From NCBI RefSeq assembly GCF_000482725.1, contig NZ_KI519488.1, positions 1 through 41,951 on the forward strand: 41,951 nucleotides of DNA. Reading direction: 5' to 3'. Shown one piece after another: positions 8,595-18,079 of the stretch. Within the stretch, counting starts at the first letter, position 1; each line of letters opens with the position of its first letter. Position numbers and translations under genes: made by a program. Under the pieces are notes generated by a model that was given only the letters and a program-made list of their open reading frames with translations, searched no databases and was not told the DNA's origin. The DNA comes from Psychromonas arctica DSM 14288. Lineage in GTDB: Bacteria > Pseudomonadota > Gammaproteobacteria > Enterobacterales > Psychromonadaceae.

Positions 8595-8895
8595 CACACC
8601 GTTTTGTTTAACATAATTAAAGTACGTGATTAAAGCACGAGACTAAAGAACACGCGAAAACCATCCGAATAACGGATAGATATTAACTACCATCAATCTA
8701 ATTAACAAGCATAATACGGCTAACAATAATGTCTGATTAATTTCAATCTCATTCTATTTTCATATTGAGTGAACTTTCAATTGCACTGTTTATAACACAA
8801 TTAATAGCAGTCTCAATACCGACCACAGTTCAAAATATCAGCACATCACCACATAATACAAAACAGTTAACAGCATCATTAAAGTAGAGAATAAA
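8595..8895. other. Divergent promoter region between LysR and MATE genes
   Basis: About 300 AT-rich bases with no coding frame. As the space between a LysR gene and a divergent target gene it is the natural place for LysR binding sites. I could not single out one convincing T-N11-A site. The MATE gene has a weak ribosome site (tagaga) before its ATG. Confidence 0.45.
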
Positions 8896-10299
8896 ATGCA
8901 AAACCAAGCGATAGATCTCCCACCACTAACAGCGTCTGTGAAGTCTGAAATTAACGTTTCAAACGAACCAATAATAACTGATGACTCTATCAGTAAAGTG
9001 TTTTGGCGCTATGCAATTCCTTCTATTGCAGCCATGGTGGTTAATGGCTTATATCAAGTTATCGATGGTATTTTTGTTGGTCATTATGTTGGCTTTGAAG
9101 GCTTAGCAGGCATTAATATGACCATGCCAATCATTGGCGTGATCATCGGGTTAGGATTAATGGTTGGTATGGGCGGCGGCAGTTTAATGTCAATTTATCG
9201 GGGCCAAGAAAAAGCTCACAAATCGTATCAAGTGTTAGTTAATAGCCTTTGGTTAATTATCATACTCGCGGCATTATCCACTTATTTAATCAGCACGTTG
9301 AGTGACCCATTATTAAATCTACAAGGTGCTACCGGTAATACACTCAGCTACAGCCGGGATTATTTAAGTGTTTTTGTTTGGGGGGCTGGTTTTGCTATTG
9401 CCGCTGCGGTTATTCCCATGCTTATTCGTAACGACAACAGTCCTAATTTTGCGACAGGTTTAATGATCTTTGGTGCACTGGTTAATATTGCGCTCGATTA
9501 TATCTTAATTGGGATCCATTCGATGGGTTTGCAAGGTGCAGCAATTGCGACGATCGCTTCACAATCATTGGTGTTTTGTATCGGGATTGCTTATTTCTTT
9601 TCAGCAAAAGCACAGACTAAATTAACGCTGGCAGGATTAAGCTTAAAACTCGATGTCGCAATAAAAATCATTTCCTTAGGTGCATCGAGCTTATTTATGT
9701 TTATGTATTTCAGCTTAGTGATTGCACTGCATAATAAGTTATTAATGGCCTACGGTTCATCTGTTAGTGTCGGTGCATTTGCTATCATTGGTTACATTGC
9801 CACGCTGTATTATGTAACAGCAGAGGGGATTGCTAATGGTATGCAACCACCCGTCAGCTTTTATTTCGGTGCCAAACAAACTGAGAAGATCAAAGCTACG
9901 GTCATATTGGCATTAAAAGTTGTGCTTTATTTAGGTATTGGCATCGTGTTAATACTCAATATTTTTCCGGATCTTTTCATTCATTTATTCAGTAACGCAG
10001 ACGCTGAACTAGCAGCAGAAACACAAACAGGTTTGCGCTTACATCTATTTGCATTGTACTTAGATGGATTCTTATTTATTGCTACTGTTTATTTTATGTC
10101 GGTCAACCAAGGGGCTAAAGCCCTATCAATTTCAATAGGTAACATTGCGGTACAATTACCGTTTTTATACTTTTTACCACAATGGTTAGGCATCGATGGT
10201 GTTTGGTTATCTCTCCCGATTTCTAATGTGTTACTAACTATTATTGTGGTGCCAATGTTATGGCGAGATATGCAAAAAATGTGTAAATCTATTGTATAA
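8896..10299 (+). CDS. MATE-family multidrug/metabolite efflux transporter
   Basis: A 467-residue membrane protein with about twelve hydrophobic helices after a 40-residue soluble N-terminus. The opening IPSIAAMVVNGLYQVIDGIF and VGMGGGS in the first repeat, and a second similar half from about residue 250, are the MATE pattern. It resembles the VmrA/MepA branch. It should use a Na+ or H+ gradient to export cationic or amphipathic compounds across the inner membrane. It is divergent from the LysR gene. Export of the product of the neighbouring biosynthetic operon is possible but only inferred from position. Confidence 0.88.
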   Translation: MQNQAIDLPPLTASVKSEINVSNEPIITDDSISKVFWRYAIPSIAAMVVNGLYQVIDGIFVGHYVGFEGLAGINMTMPIIGVIIGLGLMVGMGGGSLMSIYRGQEKAHKSYQVLVNSLWLIIILAALSTYLISTLSDPLLNLQGATGNTLSYSRDYLSVFVWGAGFAIAAAVIPMLIRNDNSPNFATGLMIFGALVNIALDYILIGIHSMGLQGAAIATIASQSLVFCIGIAYFFSAKAQTKLTLAGLSLKLDVAIKIISLGASSLFMFMYFSLVIALHNKLLMAYGSSVSVGAFAIIGYIATLYYVTAEGIANGMQPPVSFYFGAKQTEKIKATVILALKVVLYLGIGIVLILNIFPDLFIHLFSNADAELAAETQTGLRLHLFALYLDGFLFIATVYFMSVNQGAKALSISIGNIAVQLPFLYFLPQWLGIDGVWLSLPISNVLLTIIVVPMLWRDMQKMCKSIV

Positions 10300-10730
10300 A
10301 TCAGAGCTATTTTATAAACCTCAGCCCTTATATACCCCTTAACGATATTACACATCTTAACTGCTATACAAACCTTAACGATTCCACAAAACTGGCTCGG
10401 CAATAATAATATTGTCGAGCCATCCATCATCACCCGATATCGCCCTTCCCATCACCAACCTATATAGCAATCTACATAATAATCTACATACAACATTAAC
10501 AACATTAACAACAAACCATGCAACAACCATAAACCTGGTTGTTATTGGTCATTTACACCTATAAACACCGTTTTAATGGCACTTAACATGCGCCAAATTA
10601 AACACCAACACCATAACAACCAACAAAATAGTAGTTAATGTAAAATAATCAGATTAATGACTACTTTAATGGTAATAATAGACTTTAAATTGTAATTAAG
10701 TGGTGTACTATTAATAAAAACGGAGGATGC
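10300..10730. other. Intergenic region with hairpins between MATE and hipB-like genes
   Basis: AT-rich, about 430 bases, no credible gene. It holds an imperfect inverted repeat tggctcg/cgagcca (10393-10432) and a perfect 8-bp hairpin aacaacca-taaacc-tggttgtt (10522-10543). Neither is followed by a good T-run, so neither is a textbook terminator. The promoter and operator of the HipBA-like pair should lie near 10628-10720; an imperfect inverted repeat (gtagttaat and attaatgactac) is seen there. Confidence 0.5.
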
Positions 10731-11078
10731 ATGAATAGTAATGATAGCCCAAGAGCCATCGCTGAAACATTAGGTAGACGCCTCAAACAAGCCCGATTGA
10801 ATGCAAACCTTTCACAGGAAGCACTCGCTTTAATGGTGGGATTATCTAAAAACACCATTGTGAATGTAGAAGCAGGCCGAACCAAACTAGAGACAATGAT
10901 TGCTGTCATGCAAGGCCTCGGTTTGTTAGATCAGCTTGCACTCTTTCTGCCAGAACAACCCGCTTCACCAATCCAAATTGCAAAAATGAAAGGGACTGAA
11001 CGTAAACGTGCGTCCAAAAGGTCACTTGAATCGAATAAACTAAGCAACAAAAAAGCAGAGAGTGAACTCGAATGGTAG
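10731..11078 (+). CDS. HipB-like antitoxin, XRE/Cro-type helix-turn-helix
   Basis: A 115-residue protein with a Cro/C1-type HTH at about 14-70 (RLKQARLNANLSQEALALMV, then LSKNTIVNVEAGRTKLETM). It is longer than E. coli HipB (88) and ends in a lysine/arginine-rich tail of about 30 residues. ATG at 10731 follows an excellent ribosome site GGAGG. It overlaps the HipA-like gene by 7 bases (ATGGTAG). By family it binds DNA upstream of its own operon and neutralises the kinase. Confidence 0.88.
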   Translation: MNSNDSPRAIAETLGRRLKQARLNANLSQEALALMVGLSKNTIVNVEAGRTKLETMIAVMQGLGLLDQLALFLPEQPASPIQIAKMKGTERKRASKRSLESNKLSNKKAESELEW

Positions 11079-12388
11079 AAGCAGTCAGTGTTAAATATAA
11101 AGATCATGAAGTCGGTGCACTCAGCTTTAACACCGAAACAGGTTTGGGTGCTTTTGAATATAACGCCAGTTTTATTCGCACAGGTATTGAGCTGTCACCG
11201 CTTAAGATGCCCTTATCAAAAAATATCTATAGCTTCCCAGGACTGGATAAACCGACCTTTAAAGGTTTGCCCGGATTAATAGCAGATTCATTACCCGATG
11301 ACTTTGGTAACTCAGTGCTTAATGCATGGGTTGCAAGTCAAGGTCGCACACCAGAAAGTATCTCGCCACTTGAAAGGCTGCAATATACAGGCAAACGCGG
11401 CATGGGCGCATTAACTTATTCCCCTGCGACTCAAGTTAAAAAATTCAACGCATCCAATAAAATAGAAATACAATCATTAGTCTCCGTCGCACAAGAAATA
11501 CTAACCGAAAGAGGCAACTTTAGTGCACAACTAAAACACCCAGATCAACAGGATAAGGAGGCCATGTTAGCGCTCATGTCTGTGGGTATGAGTGCAGGTG
11601 GCGCACGCCCTAAAGCGGTGTTGGCTTTTAATAAAAACTTCACCCAAGTAAGATCAGGGCAAACCCAAGTACCAGCAGGTTTTAAACATTATTTAATGAA
11701 GTTTGACGGTGTTAGTGAACACAATAAAAATAATGAAACGTTCGGTGACCCAATGGGTTTTGGTGCCATGGAGTATGTTTATTATTTAATGGCCCGTCGT
11801 TGTGGAATTACGATGACCGAGTGTCATTTGTTAAATGAAGGTGCAAGACGACATTTCATTACACAACGATTTGATAGGATTGGTAATCAAAAAGTTCATA
11901 CACAAACCCTCAATGGTCTTGCCCATGTCAGTTATAAACAACCCGGCTCATTTTCCTATGAAGAGTTAATAGGTATCGCGCGTCAATTAAGATTAAGCCA
12001 AGTAGAAGCGATGCAGATATTTAAACGCATGGTGTTTAATGTGGTCGCAAGAAACCATGATGATCACGCTAAGAACTTCGCCTTTATATTAAATGAACAA
12101 GAGAAATGGGCATTATCACCAGCTTACGATATTGCATACAGCTTCAAGCCTGGTAATAAATGGGTAAATAGTCACTGGATGAGTTTGGCGGGTAAACGTG
12201 AAAACTTTAACCGTGAAGACTTCTATCAATTTGAACGCCTCAGCCCTATTTTTACTAAAACAAGAATCAACGAAGTGATCGATGAAACAATTGAAATAGT
12301 CTCAACATGGAAAGCATTAGCAGTCGAGAATGAAGTACCGAACTCGTTAATCGAAGAAGTAAACCAGAACTTAAGATTATATATTTAG
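11072..12388 (+). CDS. HipA-like serine/threonine kinase toxin
   Basis: 438 residues, the size of E. coli HipA (440). The N-terminal couple-domain (SVKYKDHEVGALSF) leads into the kinase. GMSAGGARPKA is the ATP-site loop region, ARNHDDHAKN holds the catalytic Asp/Asn, and LSPAYDI holds the metal-binding Asp. All key parts seem intact. E. coli HipA phosphorylates glutamyl-tRNA synthetase and causes growth arrest; other HipA-family kinases choose other targets, so the target here is not assured. Cotranscribed with the HTH gene and followed by a strong terminator at 12481-12520. Confidence 0.9.
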   Translation: MVEAVSVKYKDHEVGALSFNTETGLGAFEYNASFIRTGIELSPLKMPLSKNIYSFPGLDKPTFKGLPGLIADSLPDDFGNSVLNAWVASQGRTPESISPLERLQYTGKRGMGALTYSPATQVKKFNASNKIEIQSLVSVAQEILTERGNFSAQLKHPDQQDKEAMLALMSVGMSAGGARPKAVLAFNKNFTQVRSGQTQVPAGFKHYLMKFDGVSEHNKNNETFGDPMGFGAMEYVYYLMARRCGITMTECHLLNEGARRHFITQRFDRIGNQKVHTQTLNGLAHVSYKQPGSFSYEELIGIARQLRLSQVEAMQIFKRMVFNVVARNHDDHAKNFAFILNEQEKWALSPAYDIAYSFKPGNKWVNSHWMSLAGKRENFNREDFYQFERLSPIFTKTRINEVIDETIEIVSTWKALAVENEVPNSLIEEVNQNLRLYI

Positions 12389-12480
12389 CAGAGAAAGTCG
12401 CATAGATAGTTAATATAGATAGTTGACATAGGTAGTTAATATAGAAACTTTAACTAGAACACCCGCTCAGACACTAACAT

Positions 12481-12522
12481 TGGACAGCTAACGGAATAAC
12501 TTTGTTAGCTGTCCATAATTTT
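12481..12522 (+). terminator. Terminator after the HipBA-like operon
   Basis: A perfect 12-bp stem tggacagctaac (12481-12492) and gttagctgtcca (12504-12515) with an 11-base loop, then taatttt. It stands between the convergent HipA-like and opgH genes. The T-rich side favours the plus strand. Confidence 0.8.
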
Positions 12523-12565
12523 ACATAATGATGTCCGTAATAATGCCCCTGCGCATGCACTAGTT

Positions 12566-14764
12566 TTATTGAGCAGATAAACGAGATAAGGCTTTGAATA
12601 ACTCAGGAGTTGCGAGTACAAGAGCTTGCTCTTGTTTAGTTAAATAACTAACCGCTTCACTGATCGTTGTTGCTTCATTAATCTTCATAGTTGCGGTTGC
12701 TTCAACAGCATTGACTTGTCCAAGAGGACGCGCTGGAACACGGTCAATAAACGCTAAATGCAATGCGTACCAATGTGGATCGCTGACTAATTCCACTAAG
12801 TCTGGGCTGGCCTTAATCGCTTCATGATAAATAAGCACAGTCTCATCCATAGATTGACGAATAGCCGGCCTTTGAGTTTCATCAGGAGTACGTAGCAAAT
12901 GCATTTTTTTGAGCACCGCACCTAATCTCCAAGAACCAGTCAACATAGATAAAGGTACTGACAACAACATGCCAGCAATCGCGGGCGACAACCACGCTAA
13001 TAACGCTAAAGAATTGAAATAAGCAGCCACGGTTAAAAACACACCAAACGTCATATGCCAACGATGCCTGTAGATTAGGTACTTAATCGGCAAACTACCA
13101 TCGCCACGACGTTGGGGATTCCAACCTGAATCTTGTCCAATCAAAATCGACATAACGGCACCACTATGAATCAACATCATAATCGGTGCGATCAAAGCAG
13201 ACATAATCACTTCAAGCATAAAACTAAGCGTTAAGACAATAAAACCACCCGCACGTTTTCGTGATTTTGTATCAATGAGGTATGAAATAAAACCCAACGT
13301 TTTAGGGGTAAATAAAATAACCATTGTGAAAATAAACAAGCTCAACGCACGCGCAGCATCCATGGTTGGCCAAGATGGAAAGAATGAAAATTCATTCGCA
13401 AAATACTCAGGTCGAATATATTCAGCTTGTAAAGAAAGCCCTAACCCCACCATGATCAATAACAACCATAATGGCGAAGCTAAATAAGACATCACCCCAG
13501 TCAGCAAGTGCATACGACTCACCCAGTGCAAACCTTTAGCAGTAATAACACGGCTATGCTGTAAATTGCCCTGACACCATCGACGGTCTCGAATAGCAAG
13601 ATCAGTCATAGAAGGAGGACATTCTTCATAAGATCCACCAAGATCCGACGCAATAATCACACTCCAACCAGCACGTCGAATTAAAGCGGCTTCCACAAAG
13701 TCATGGCTAAGAATATGACCACCAAAAGGAGGTGGCCCTTTAAGGTCAGGTAACCCTGCCGCAGACATAAACGCTTCGCGACGAATAATCGCATTATGTC
13801 CCCAAAAATTACCTTCTTTATCCGTCCACCAGGCAAGGCCAGTTCCAACAACGGGGCCATACACGCAGGTTGCAAACTGCTGTAATCTCGCCATTAACGT
13901 AGTGCCATTAATTAACTGAGGAATGGTTTGAATTAATCCAGTATCAGGATCCGCTTCCATACGACGCGCTAACTCAATGAGAGTATCAGCTTCCATTAAA
14001 CTATCGGCATCTAAAACTAATAAATGGTCGTAATTACTACCCCAACGTCGACAAAAATCGCCTACATTCCCAGCTTTTCTGGCACTGTTTTTAGGTCGAC
14101 GACGATAATAAACATTAACCGTTTTACCCATACGCTGACGTAGTAAATGAAACCCCGCCTCTTCGGCTAAAATAATTTCGGGATCGGTGGTATCACTGAT
14201 AACAAACCAATCAAAAGCGTTGCCTTCTCCTAGCTTACCAATTGCAGATGCCATCACTTCAATGGACGAAAATATTTGCTCAGGGGCTTCGTTATAGGTC
14301 GGCATTAACACCGCAGTTCGGCCCATTAACTTCGCGGTTAAACGCGTAGGGATCGCGCGTCTCTGACGAACAACTAAAAAGAAACCCACTATCGAACCGG
14401 TAAAAGCAACGGTGATCCAACTAAAGGTTAAACCAAATAACAATAGGAATAAGTACTGAACAAAGGTCACCTGCTCAATTGTCAGTACCGAGCGCATTTC
14501 ATTAATGCCCCACACCGATAACAATAAAGCAGAGCCTAATACCAACCAGCGTCGCCATGTGTGGGAACGGCAACCATTTGGATTCACTGGCGAGTGTTTA
14601 TGCTCAGCATTACATACAGCTAAAGATTGAGCAGGCATATCCCCGATATTTTCCTCGGGCATGCCCAGCTTAATATCAAATGCACAGGGTTGAACATGCG
14701 CGTCAATTTTCGGATCAAGGCTAGATGCAGAATGGCCAGCTTTTACAGCGCTTAGTTTGTCCAT
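12566..14764 (-). CDS. opgH: Glucans biosynthesis glucosyltransferase H
   Basis: An inner-membrane family-2 glycosyltransferase that builds the beta-glucan backbone of osmoregulated periplasmic glucans. About 732 residues, shorter than E. coli OpgH (847) mainly at the N-terminus. Two membrane helices near 80-130 precede the cytoplasmic GT2 domain, with VLDADSLME (DxD), HDFVEA and RRWCQGNLQH (QxxRW-like). Several C-terminal helices follow. Start is uncertain: GTG at 14776 or ATG at 14764 (chosen); either overlaps the opgG stop. Together with opgG it forms the usual two-gene operon. Confidence 0.93.
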   Translation of the reverse strand: MDKLSAVKAGHSASSLDPKIDAHVQPCAFDIKLGMPEENIGDMPAQSLAVCNAEHKHSPVNPNGCRSHTWRRWLVLGSALLLSVWGINEMRSVLTIEQVTFVQYLFLLLFGLTFSWITVAFTGSIVGFFLVVRQRRAIPTRLTAKLMGRTAVLMPTYNEAPEQIFSSIEVMASAIGKLGEGNAFDWFVISDTTDPEIILAEEAGFHLLRQRMGKTVNVYYRRRPKNSARKAGNVGDFCRRWGSNYDHLLVLDADSLMEADTLIELARRMEADPDTGLIQTIPQLINGTTLMARLQQFATCVYGPVVGTGLAWWTDKEGNFWGHNAIIRREAFMSAAGLPDLKGPPPFGGHILSHDFVEAALIRRAGWSVIIASDLGGSYEECPPSMTDLAIRDRRWCQGNLQHSRVITAKGLHWVSRMHLLTGVMSYLASPLWLLLIMVGLGLSLQAEYIRPEYFANEFSFFPSWPTMDAARALSLFIFTMVILFTPKTLGFISYLIDTKSRKRAGGFIVLTLSFMLEVIMSALIAPIMMLIHSGAVMSILIGQDSGWNPQRRGDGSLPIKYLIYRHRWHMTFGVFLTVAAYFNSLALLAWLSPAIAGMLLSVPLSMLTGSWRLGAVLKKMHLLRTPDETQRPAIRQSMDETVLIYHEAIKASPDLVELVSDPHWYALHLAFIDRVPARPLGQVNAVEATATMKINEATTISEAVSYLTKQEQALVLATPELFKALSRLSAQ

Positions 14765-16350
14765 TGATACATCCACGTTTCCGCTTTACGGTCATCGGAA
14801 AACTGTAAATCTAATCGCAATTCAATCAATTCAACATCCAAAGGATCTAATTCGAAAGTAACACGGTAACCGCTATTATGAGGATTTTCAGTCACGACGA
14901 TATTATCAACTACACCCGCTGAATTTTTGATAACTGCTTTAGGCGTTTGCTGATTATCATTATGTGAGGGATTAGGGAACGTGTAATCAATAACAAATAA
15001 GCGTTTGGGTGTTGGCCCATTAATACCTGCGCGGCCACTTTTTGTAGAATCAACGATGGCTTCGCCTTGTTCAACCGTCGGCTTTTTTCCCCAAAATAAA
15101 CGATAGGAAAATTGATACTCAGACCCAGCAGGAATAATGTCAGTAGGCGACCAATAAGCGACAATATTGTCATTGATTTCAGACTCGGTTGGAATTTCTA
15201 CCAAAACTACCGCTCCTTTCGCCCAATTACCGACGGGCTCTACCCACAAACTTGGACGACGTTCATAATGCGCTTCTAAATCCTGAAAGTGTTTGAAATC
15301 ACGGTCGCGTTGCACGAGTCCAAACCCTAAGGGTGCGTTATCTGCAAAAGCACTAATTTGAAGGTTAGTGGGATTACGTAGCGGACGCCATAAACGTTCA
15401 CCACGGCCATTAATAATTAATAACCCATCAGAATCATGCACACGTGGACGGAAATCGTCAACATTTGCTCGGCCGTAAGAAGAGAACATAAACATACTTG
15501 TCTCGGCGGCTAACCCTACTTTATCTAAATCAACGCGCGGGAAAAGTGTTGCTTCAATATCCATCACAGTATTGTCACCGGGACGAATGGTAAATCGATA
15601 GGCTCCTGTTGTACTTGGGCTATCTAACAGCGCATATACAACAATCGACGTACTCTCTGCGGAAGGTTTTTCAATCCAAAAGGCACGGAAACTAGGAAAC
15701 TCTTCACCTTCAGGCTCTGCTGTTTTTAACGCCAAACCTCGAGATGATAATCCGTAGGCTTGATCTTTACCTAAAGAACGGAAATAACTACCGCCCTGAA
15801 ACACCGCCAATTCGTCAAAGTAGTCAGCATTATTCAGCGGATAATGCAGACGCAATCCCGCAAAACCAATATCACCCGTTGGCAATGGTTTTTGCATCAC
15901 TTCCCCGGTTGTAAATAGACTAGGGTCATAACGTAAATGAGTTGATTCCCCACCATCAACAATCGCTATTTCAACGGTTTCTTTAAAGTAAAAACCACGA
16001 TGAAAAAGTTGCATTTGAAATGGCAGCTCAGTATTCGCCCAAATAGAAGAGGTAGGGTTAAAGCGAATATCTCGATATTCGTCGTAATTCAACTCCTGTA
16101 AACTGGTCGGTAAAGTAAGGTCCGGTTCTTTGTAAGGTGCTTTAGCTAATTTACGTGCGATATCTGCAACAGTGTTACGGTCAAATTTACCGTTCACTGT
16201 GTAAAGTGGCTTCACTGGATCCACCTCTTTTGGTGAGTCTGCTTGCGCAGCTAAGGAAATGATTGAGATTGATAAACTAGGTAATAAAAAACTCATTACA
16301 CTCAGGTTTTTCCAAAATTTAAAACGTGAAGACTTATATAATAATGACAT
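14752..16350 (-). CDS. opgG: Glucans biosynthesis protein G (periplasmic)
   Basis: A 532-residue MdoG-family protein. A basic N-terminus and hydrophobic stretch (about 17-36, ending near AAQADS) give a Sec signal peptide. The mature protein shows family segments such as YDEYRDIRFNP, FHRGFYF, and GRGERLWRPLRNP in the carbohydrate-binding-like domain. It is needed for synthesis or branching of periplasmic glucans made by OpgH. ATG at 16350. The 3' end overlaps opgH, so the two are translated together. Length fits the family (E. coli OpgG 511). Confidence 0.93.
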   Translation of the reverse strand: MSLLYKSSRFKFWKNLSVMSFLLPSLSISIISLAAQADSPKEVDPVKPLYTVNGKFDRNTVADIARKLAKAPYKEPDLTLPTSLQELNYDEYRDIRFNPTSSIWANTELPFQMQLFHRGFYFKETVEIAIVDGGESTHLRYDPSLFTTGEVMQKPLPTGDIGFAGLRLHYPLNNADYFDELAVFQGGSYFRSLGKDQAYGLSSRGLALKTAEPEGEEFPSFRAFWIEKPSAESTSIVVYALLDSPSTTGAYRFTIRPGDNTVMDIEATLFPRVDLDKVGLAAETSMFMFSSYGRANVDDFRPRVHDSDGLLIINGRGERLWRPLRNPTNLQISAFADNAPLGFGLVQRDRDFKHFQDLEAHYERRPSLWVEPVGNWAKGAVVLVEIPTESEINDNIVAYWSPTDIIPAGSEYQFSYRLFWGKKPTVEQGEAIVDSTKSGRAGINGPTPKRLFVIDYTFPNPSHNDNQQTPKAVIKNSAGVVDNIVVTENPHNSGYRVTFELDPLDVELIELRLDLQFSDDRKAETWMYQWTN

Positions 16351-16999
16351 ATATTTAAACTCTTAAGTTATGGGTAAAAGCACTGTCTAATTAGGTCGTA
16401 CAGGTACTCTCTATTTAGGTCCAAAGGTCACTAACTAGCGATGGTTGCAAAAACCACCAGCTAAATAGATAAGAATCTTAGTGAATTTCAAAATAAAATA
16501 TAAAAGCTCATGATTTTATTAAAATTATCTTTCAGACAACTTAGCCAATTTATGTTCGGAGGTAATAAAAACTAATACAGTAGAAATTAAGCTAACTTTT
16601 ACTGATTGAAAAACTACCCAAAAGTGGAAAAGTAATCGAAAGCTCACAACGGTTAAGTTGATAAAACAATAACTTTCATAACTATCGACTGCTAAAAAAA
16701 CTATAAGTTCTAAAATAATTATCAAAAACATTCGCATAAAAATACATCGAGATCAGTCGTTATAACGCTTACAATAGGTAACTTTATTGAAATGGCTTCC
16801 CCTGTTATTAATAACTCAAAGCAATTAAAACCTGTCATTAAAACAGGTGAAAAGTACAATCAAAGTTGTGATGCCAACGCAAAAAATAAAGAAACGTCAT
16901 TCATAGAATAGGAAGAAAAGCAGATGGGATTTGCAAGTTGCATTTTGAGGTAATAAGGTTGAATATATTAATCACTTACCAATCAAATAGAGAATGTAT
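16351..16999. other. Divergent intergenic region opgG-yigL
   Basis: About 650 AT-rich bases. Promoters for opgGH (minus) and yigL (plus) should lie here, but I see no clear consensus pair. A small hairpin acctgt-cattaaa-acaggt (16830-16848) is present. An open frame of 70 hydrophobic codons on the minus strand (16525-16737) has no ribosome site and is not called. Confidence 0.5.
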
Positions 17000-17806
17000 A
17001 TGTATCAAATTGTTGCATCAGATCTCGATGGCACCTTGTTGACATCAGAACACCAAATTACCACTTATACCAAACAGATCCTCACTCAATTACATCAACA
17101 GGGCAAATCCTTTATTTTTGCGACAGGCCGCCATCATGTGGATGTTGCAGCTATGCGTGAGCAAGTGGGTATTCCCGCTTTTATGATCACTTCTAACGGT
17201 GCACGAGTTCATGACACTGAGAACACCCTCATCTTTCAACAAAACATTGCAGCAGATACAATACAAAGCATCATGAAAATATTGGCCGCGGATAAAACAC
17301 TACAAGCTAACTTATATCGAAATGATGATTGGTTAGTGAGTAGAGAAGATTTTTACGATACCAGCAACGAAGCGCATTTTTCTTATAAAGTATTTGATAT
17401 CAACAACCCACCTGTAGACGGCGTTGCAAAAATATTCATCAAACATGAGCAAAAAAACCACGACAAACTCGCCTTACTAGAAACGCAACTAAATGCTAAA
17501 TTTGCGGATAAAGTGCATATCACTTTCTCTTCTCCAAACTGTCTTGAAATTATGGATAAAGGTGTGTCTAAAGGTCATGCATTGCAAGCGATTGCTAAAA
17601 TGAAAGGCTATGAACTAAAGGACTGTATTGCGTTTGGTGATGGCATGAATGATTTTGAAATGTTATCAATGGCAGGTAAAGGTTTAATCATGGAGACGGC
17701 ACACCATAAAGTTAAAGAAGCTTTACCAAACCTAGAAGTGATTGGTCGATGTGATGATGAAGCGGTAGCAAATTACCTTGCAAAACATTTATTAGTACAA
17801 AAATAA
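17000..17806 (+). CDS. yigL: HAD-IIB sugar/pyridoxal phosphatase, YigL type
   Basis: About 268 residues. The HAD motif I ASDLDGTLLT sits at the N-terminus, motif II near ITSNGARVHD, the lysine near CLEIMDKGVSKG, and motif IV FGDGMNDFEML. The fit to E. coli YigL is close over the whole length, including ATGRHHVDV and NGARVHD. YigL hydrolyses phosphosugars and pyridoxal phosphate in the cytoplasm; in E. coli it is induced by the SgrS RNA under glucose-phosphate stress. I prefer ATG 17000, with AGAG about 7 bases upstream, over ATG 16994. The next gene is convergent. Confidence 0.88.
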   Translation: MYQIVASDLDGTLLTSEHQITTYTKQILTQLHQQGKSFIFATGRHHVDVAAMREQVGIPAFMITSNGARVHDTENTLIFQQNIAADTIQSIMKILAADKTLQANLYRNDDWLVSREDFYDTSNEAHFSYKVFDINNPPVDGVAKIFIKHEQKNHDKLALLETQLNAKFADKVHITFSSPNCLEIMDKGVSKGHALQAIAKMKGYELKDCIAFGDGMNDFEMLSMAGKGLIMETAHHKVKEALPNLEVIGRCDDEAVANYLAKHLLVQK

Positions 17807-17846
17807 GTTGTAAATAATCTTCTCACAAACCAGAACAAACTAAAAA

Positions 17847-17880
17847 CAAGTTTACGGCAAATGGAATTGCAGCAAACTTG
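17847..17880 (+). terminator. Possible terminator hairpin after yigL
   Basis: caagttt (17847-17853) pairs with aaacttg (17874-17880), with an inner gcaa/ttgc stem. There is no strong T-run after it, so it is a weak candidate. Confidence 0.4.
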
Positions 17881-17910
17881 CTTGTAACTATAATTTCTAC
17901 GATACCTAGT

Positions 17911-18014
17911 AGCTATACCTAGTACCTATACCTTTCAGCAACACCTTTCAGCTATACCTTTCAGCTATACCTTTCAACGACACCTGATAACCGTACCTTT
18001 CAGCAACATCAATA
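17911..18014. repeat. 13-bp tandem repeat (about 8 units) between convergent genes
   Basis: Eight head-to-tail 13-mers with consensus agctatacctttc. Units at 17950-17962 and 17963-17975 are identical; others differ at 2-6 bases. A further degenerate stretch continues to about 18045. It lies between the ends of yigL and the antiporter gene, so it is not in a promoter. No open frame is preserved. Confidence 0.85.
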
Positions 18015-18079
18015 ACCATCGCTTACCTAGTCACCATACCTTTTAGGACTATCTAATCGCTCTATAGGTAAGTGGCCAA

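Noticed and set aside
10393-10432. Inverted repeat after the MATE gene as a terminator
   Set aside because: Good stem but no T-run follows; kept only as a hairpin in the gap description.
16525-16737. 70-codon hydrophobic open frame on the minus strand
   Set aside because: No ribosome site, AT-rich intergenic composition and no recognisable family; chance hydrophobicity from T-rich codons.
17911-18045. CRISPR-like appearance of the 13-bp array
   Set aside because: Units are contiguous with no spacers and are far too short.
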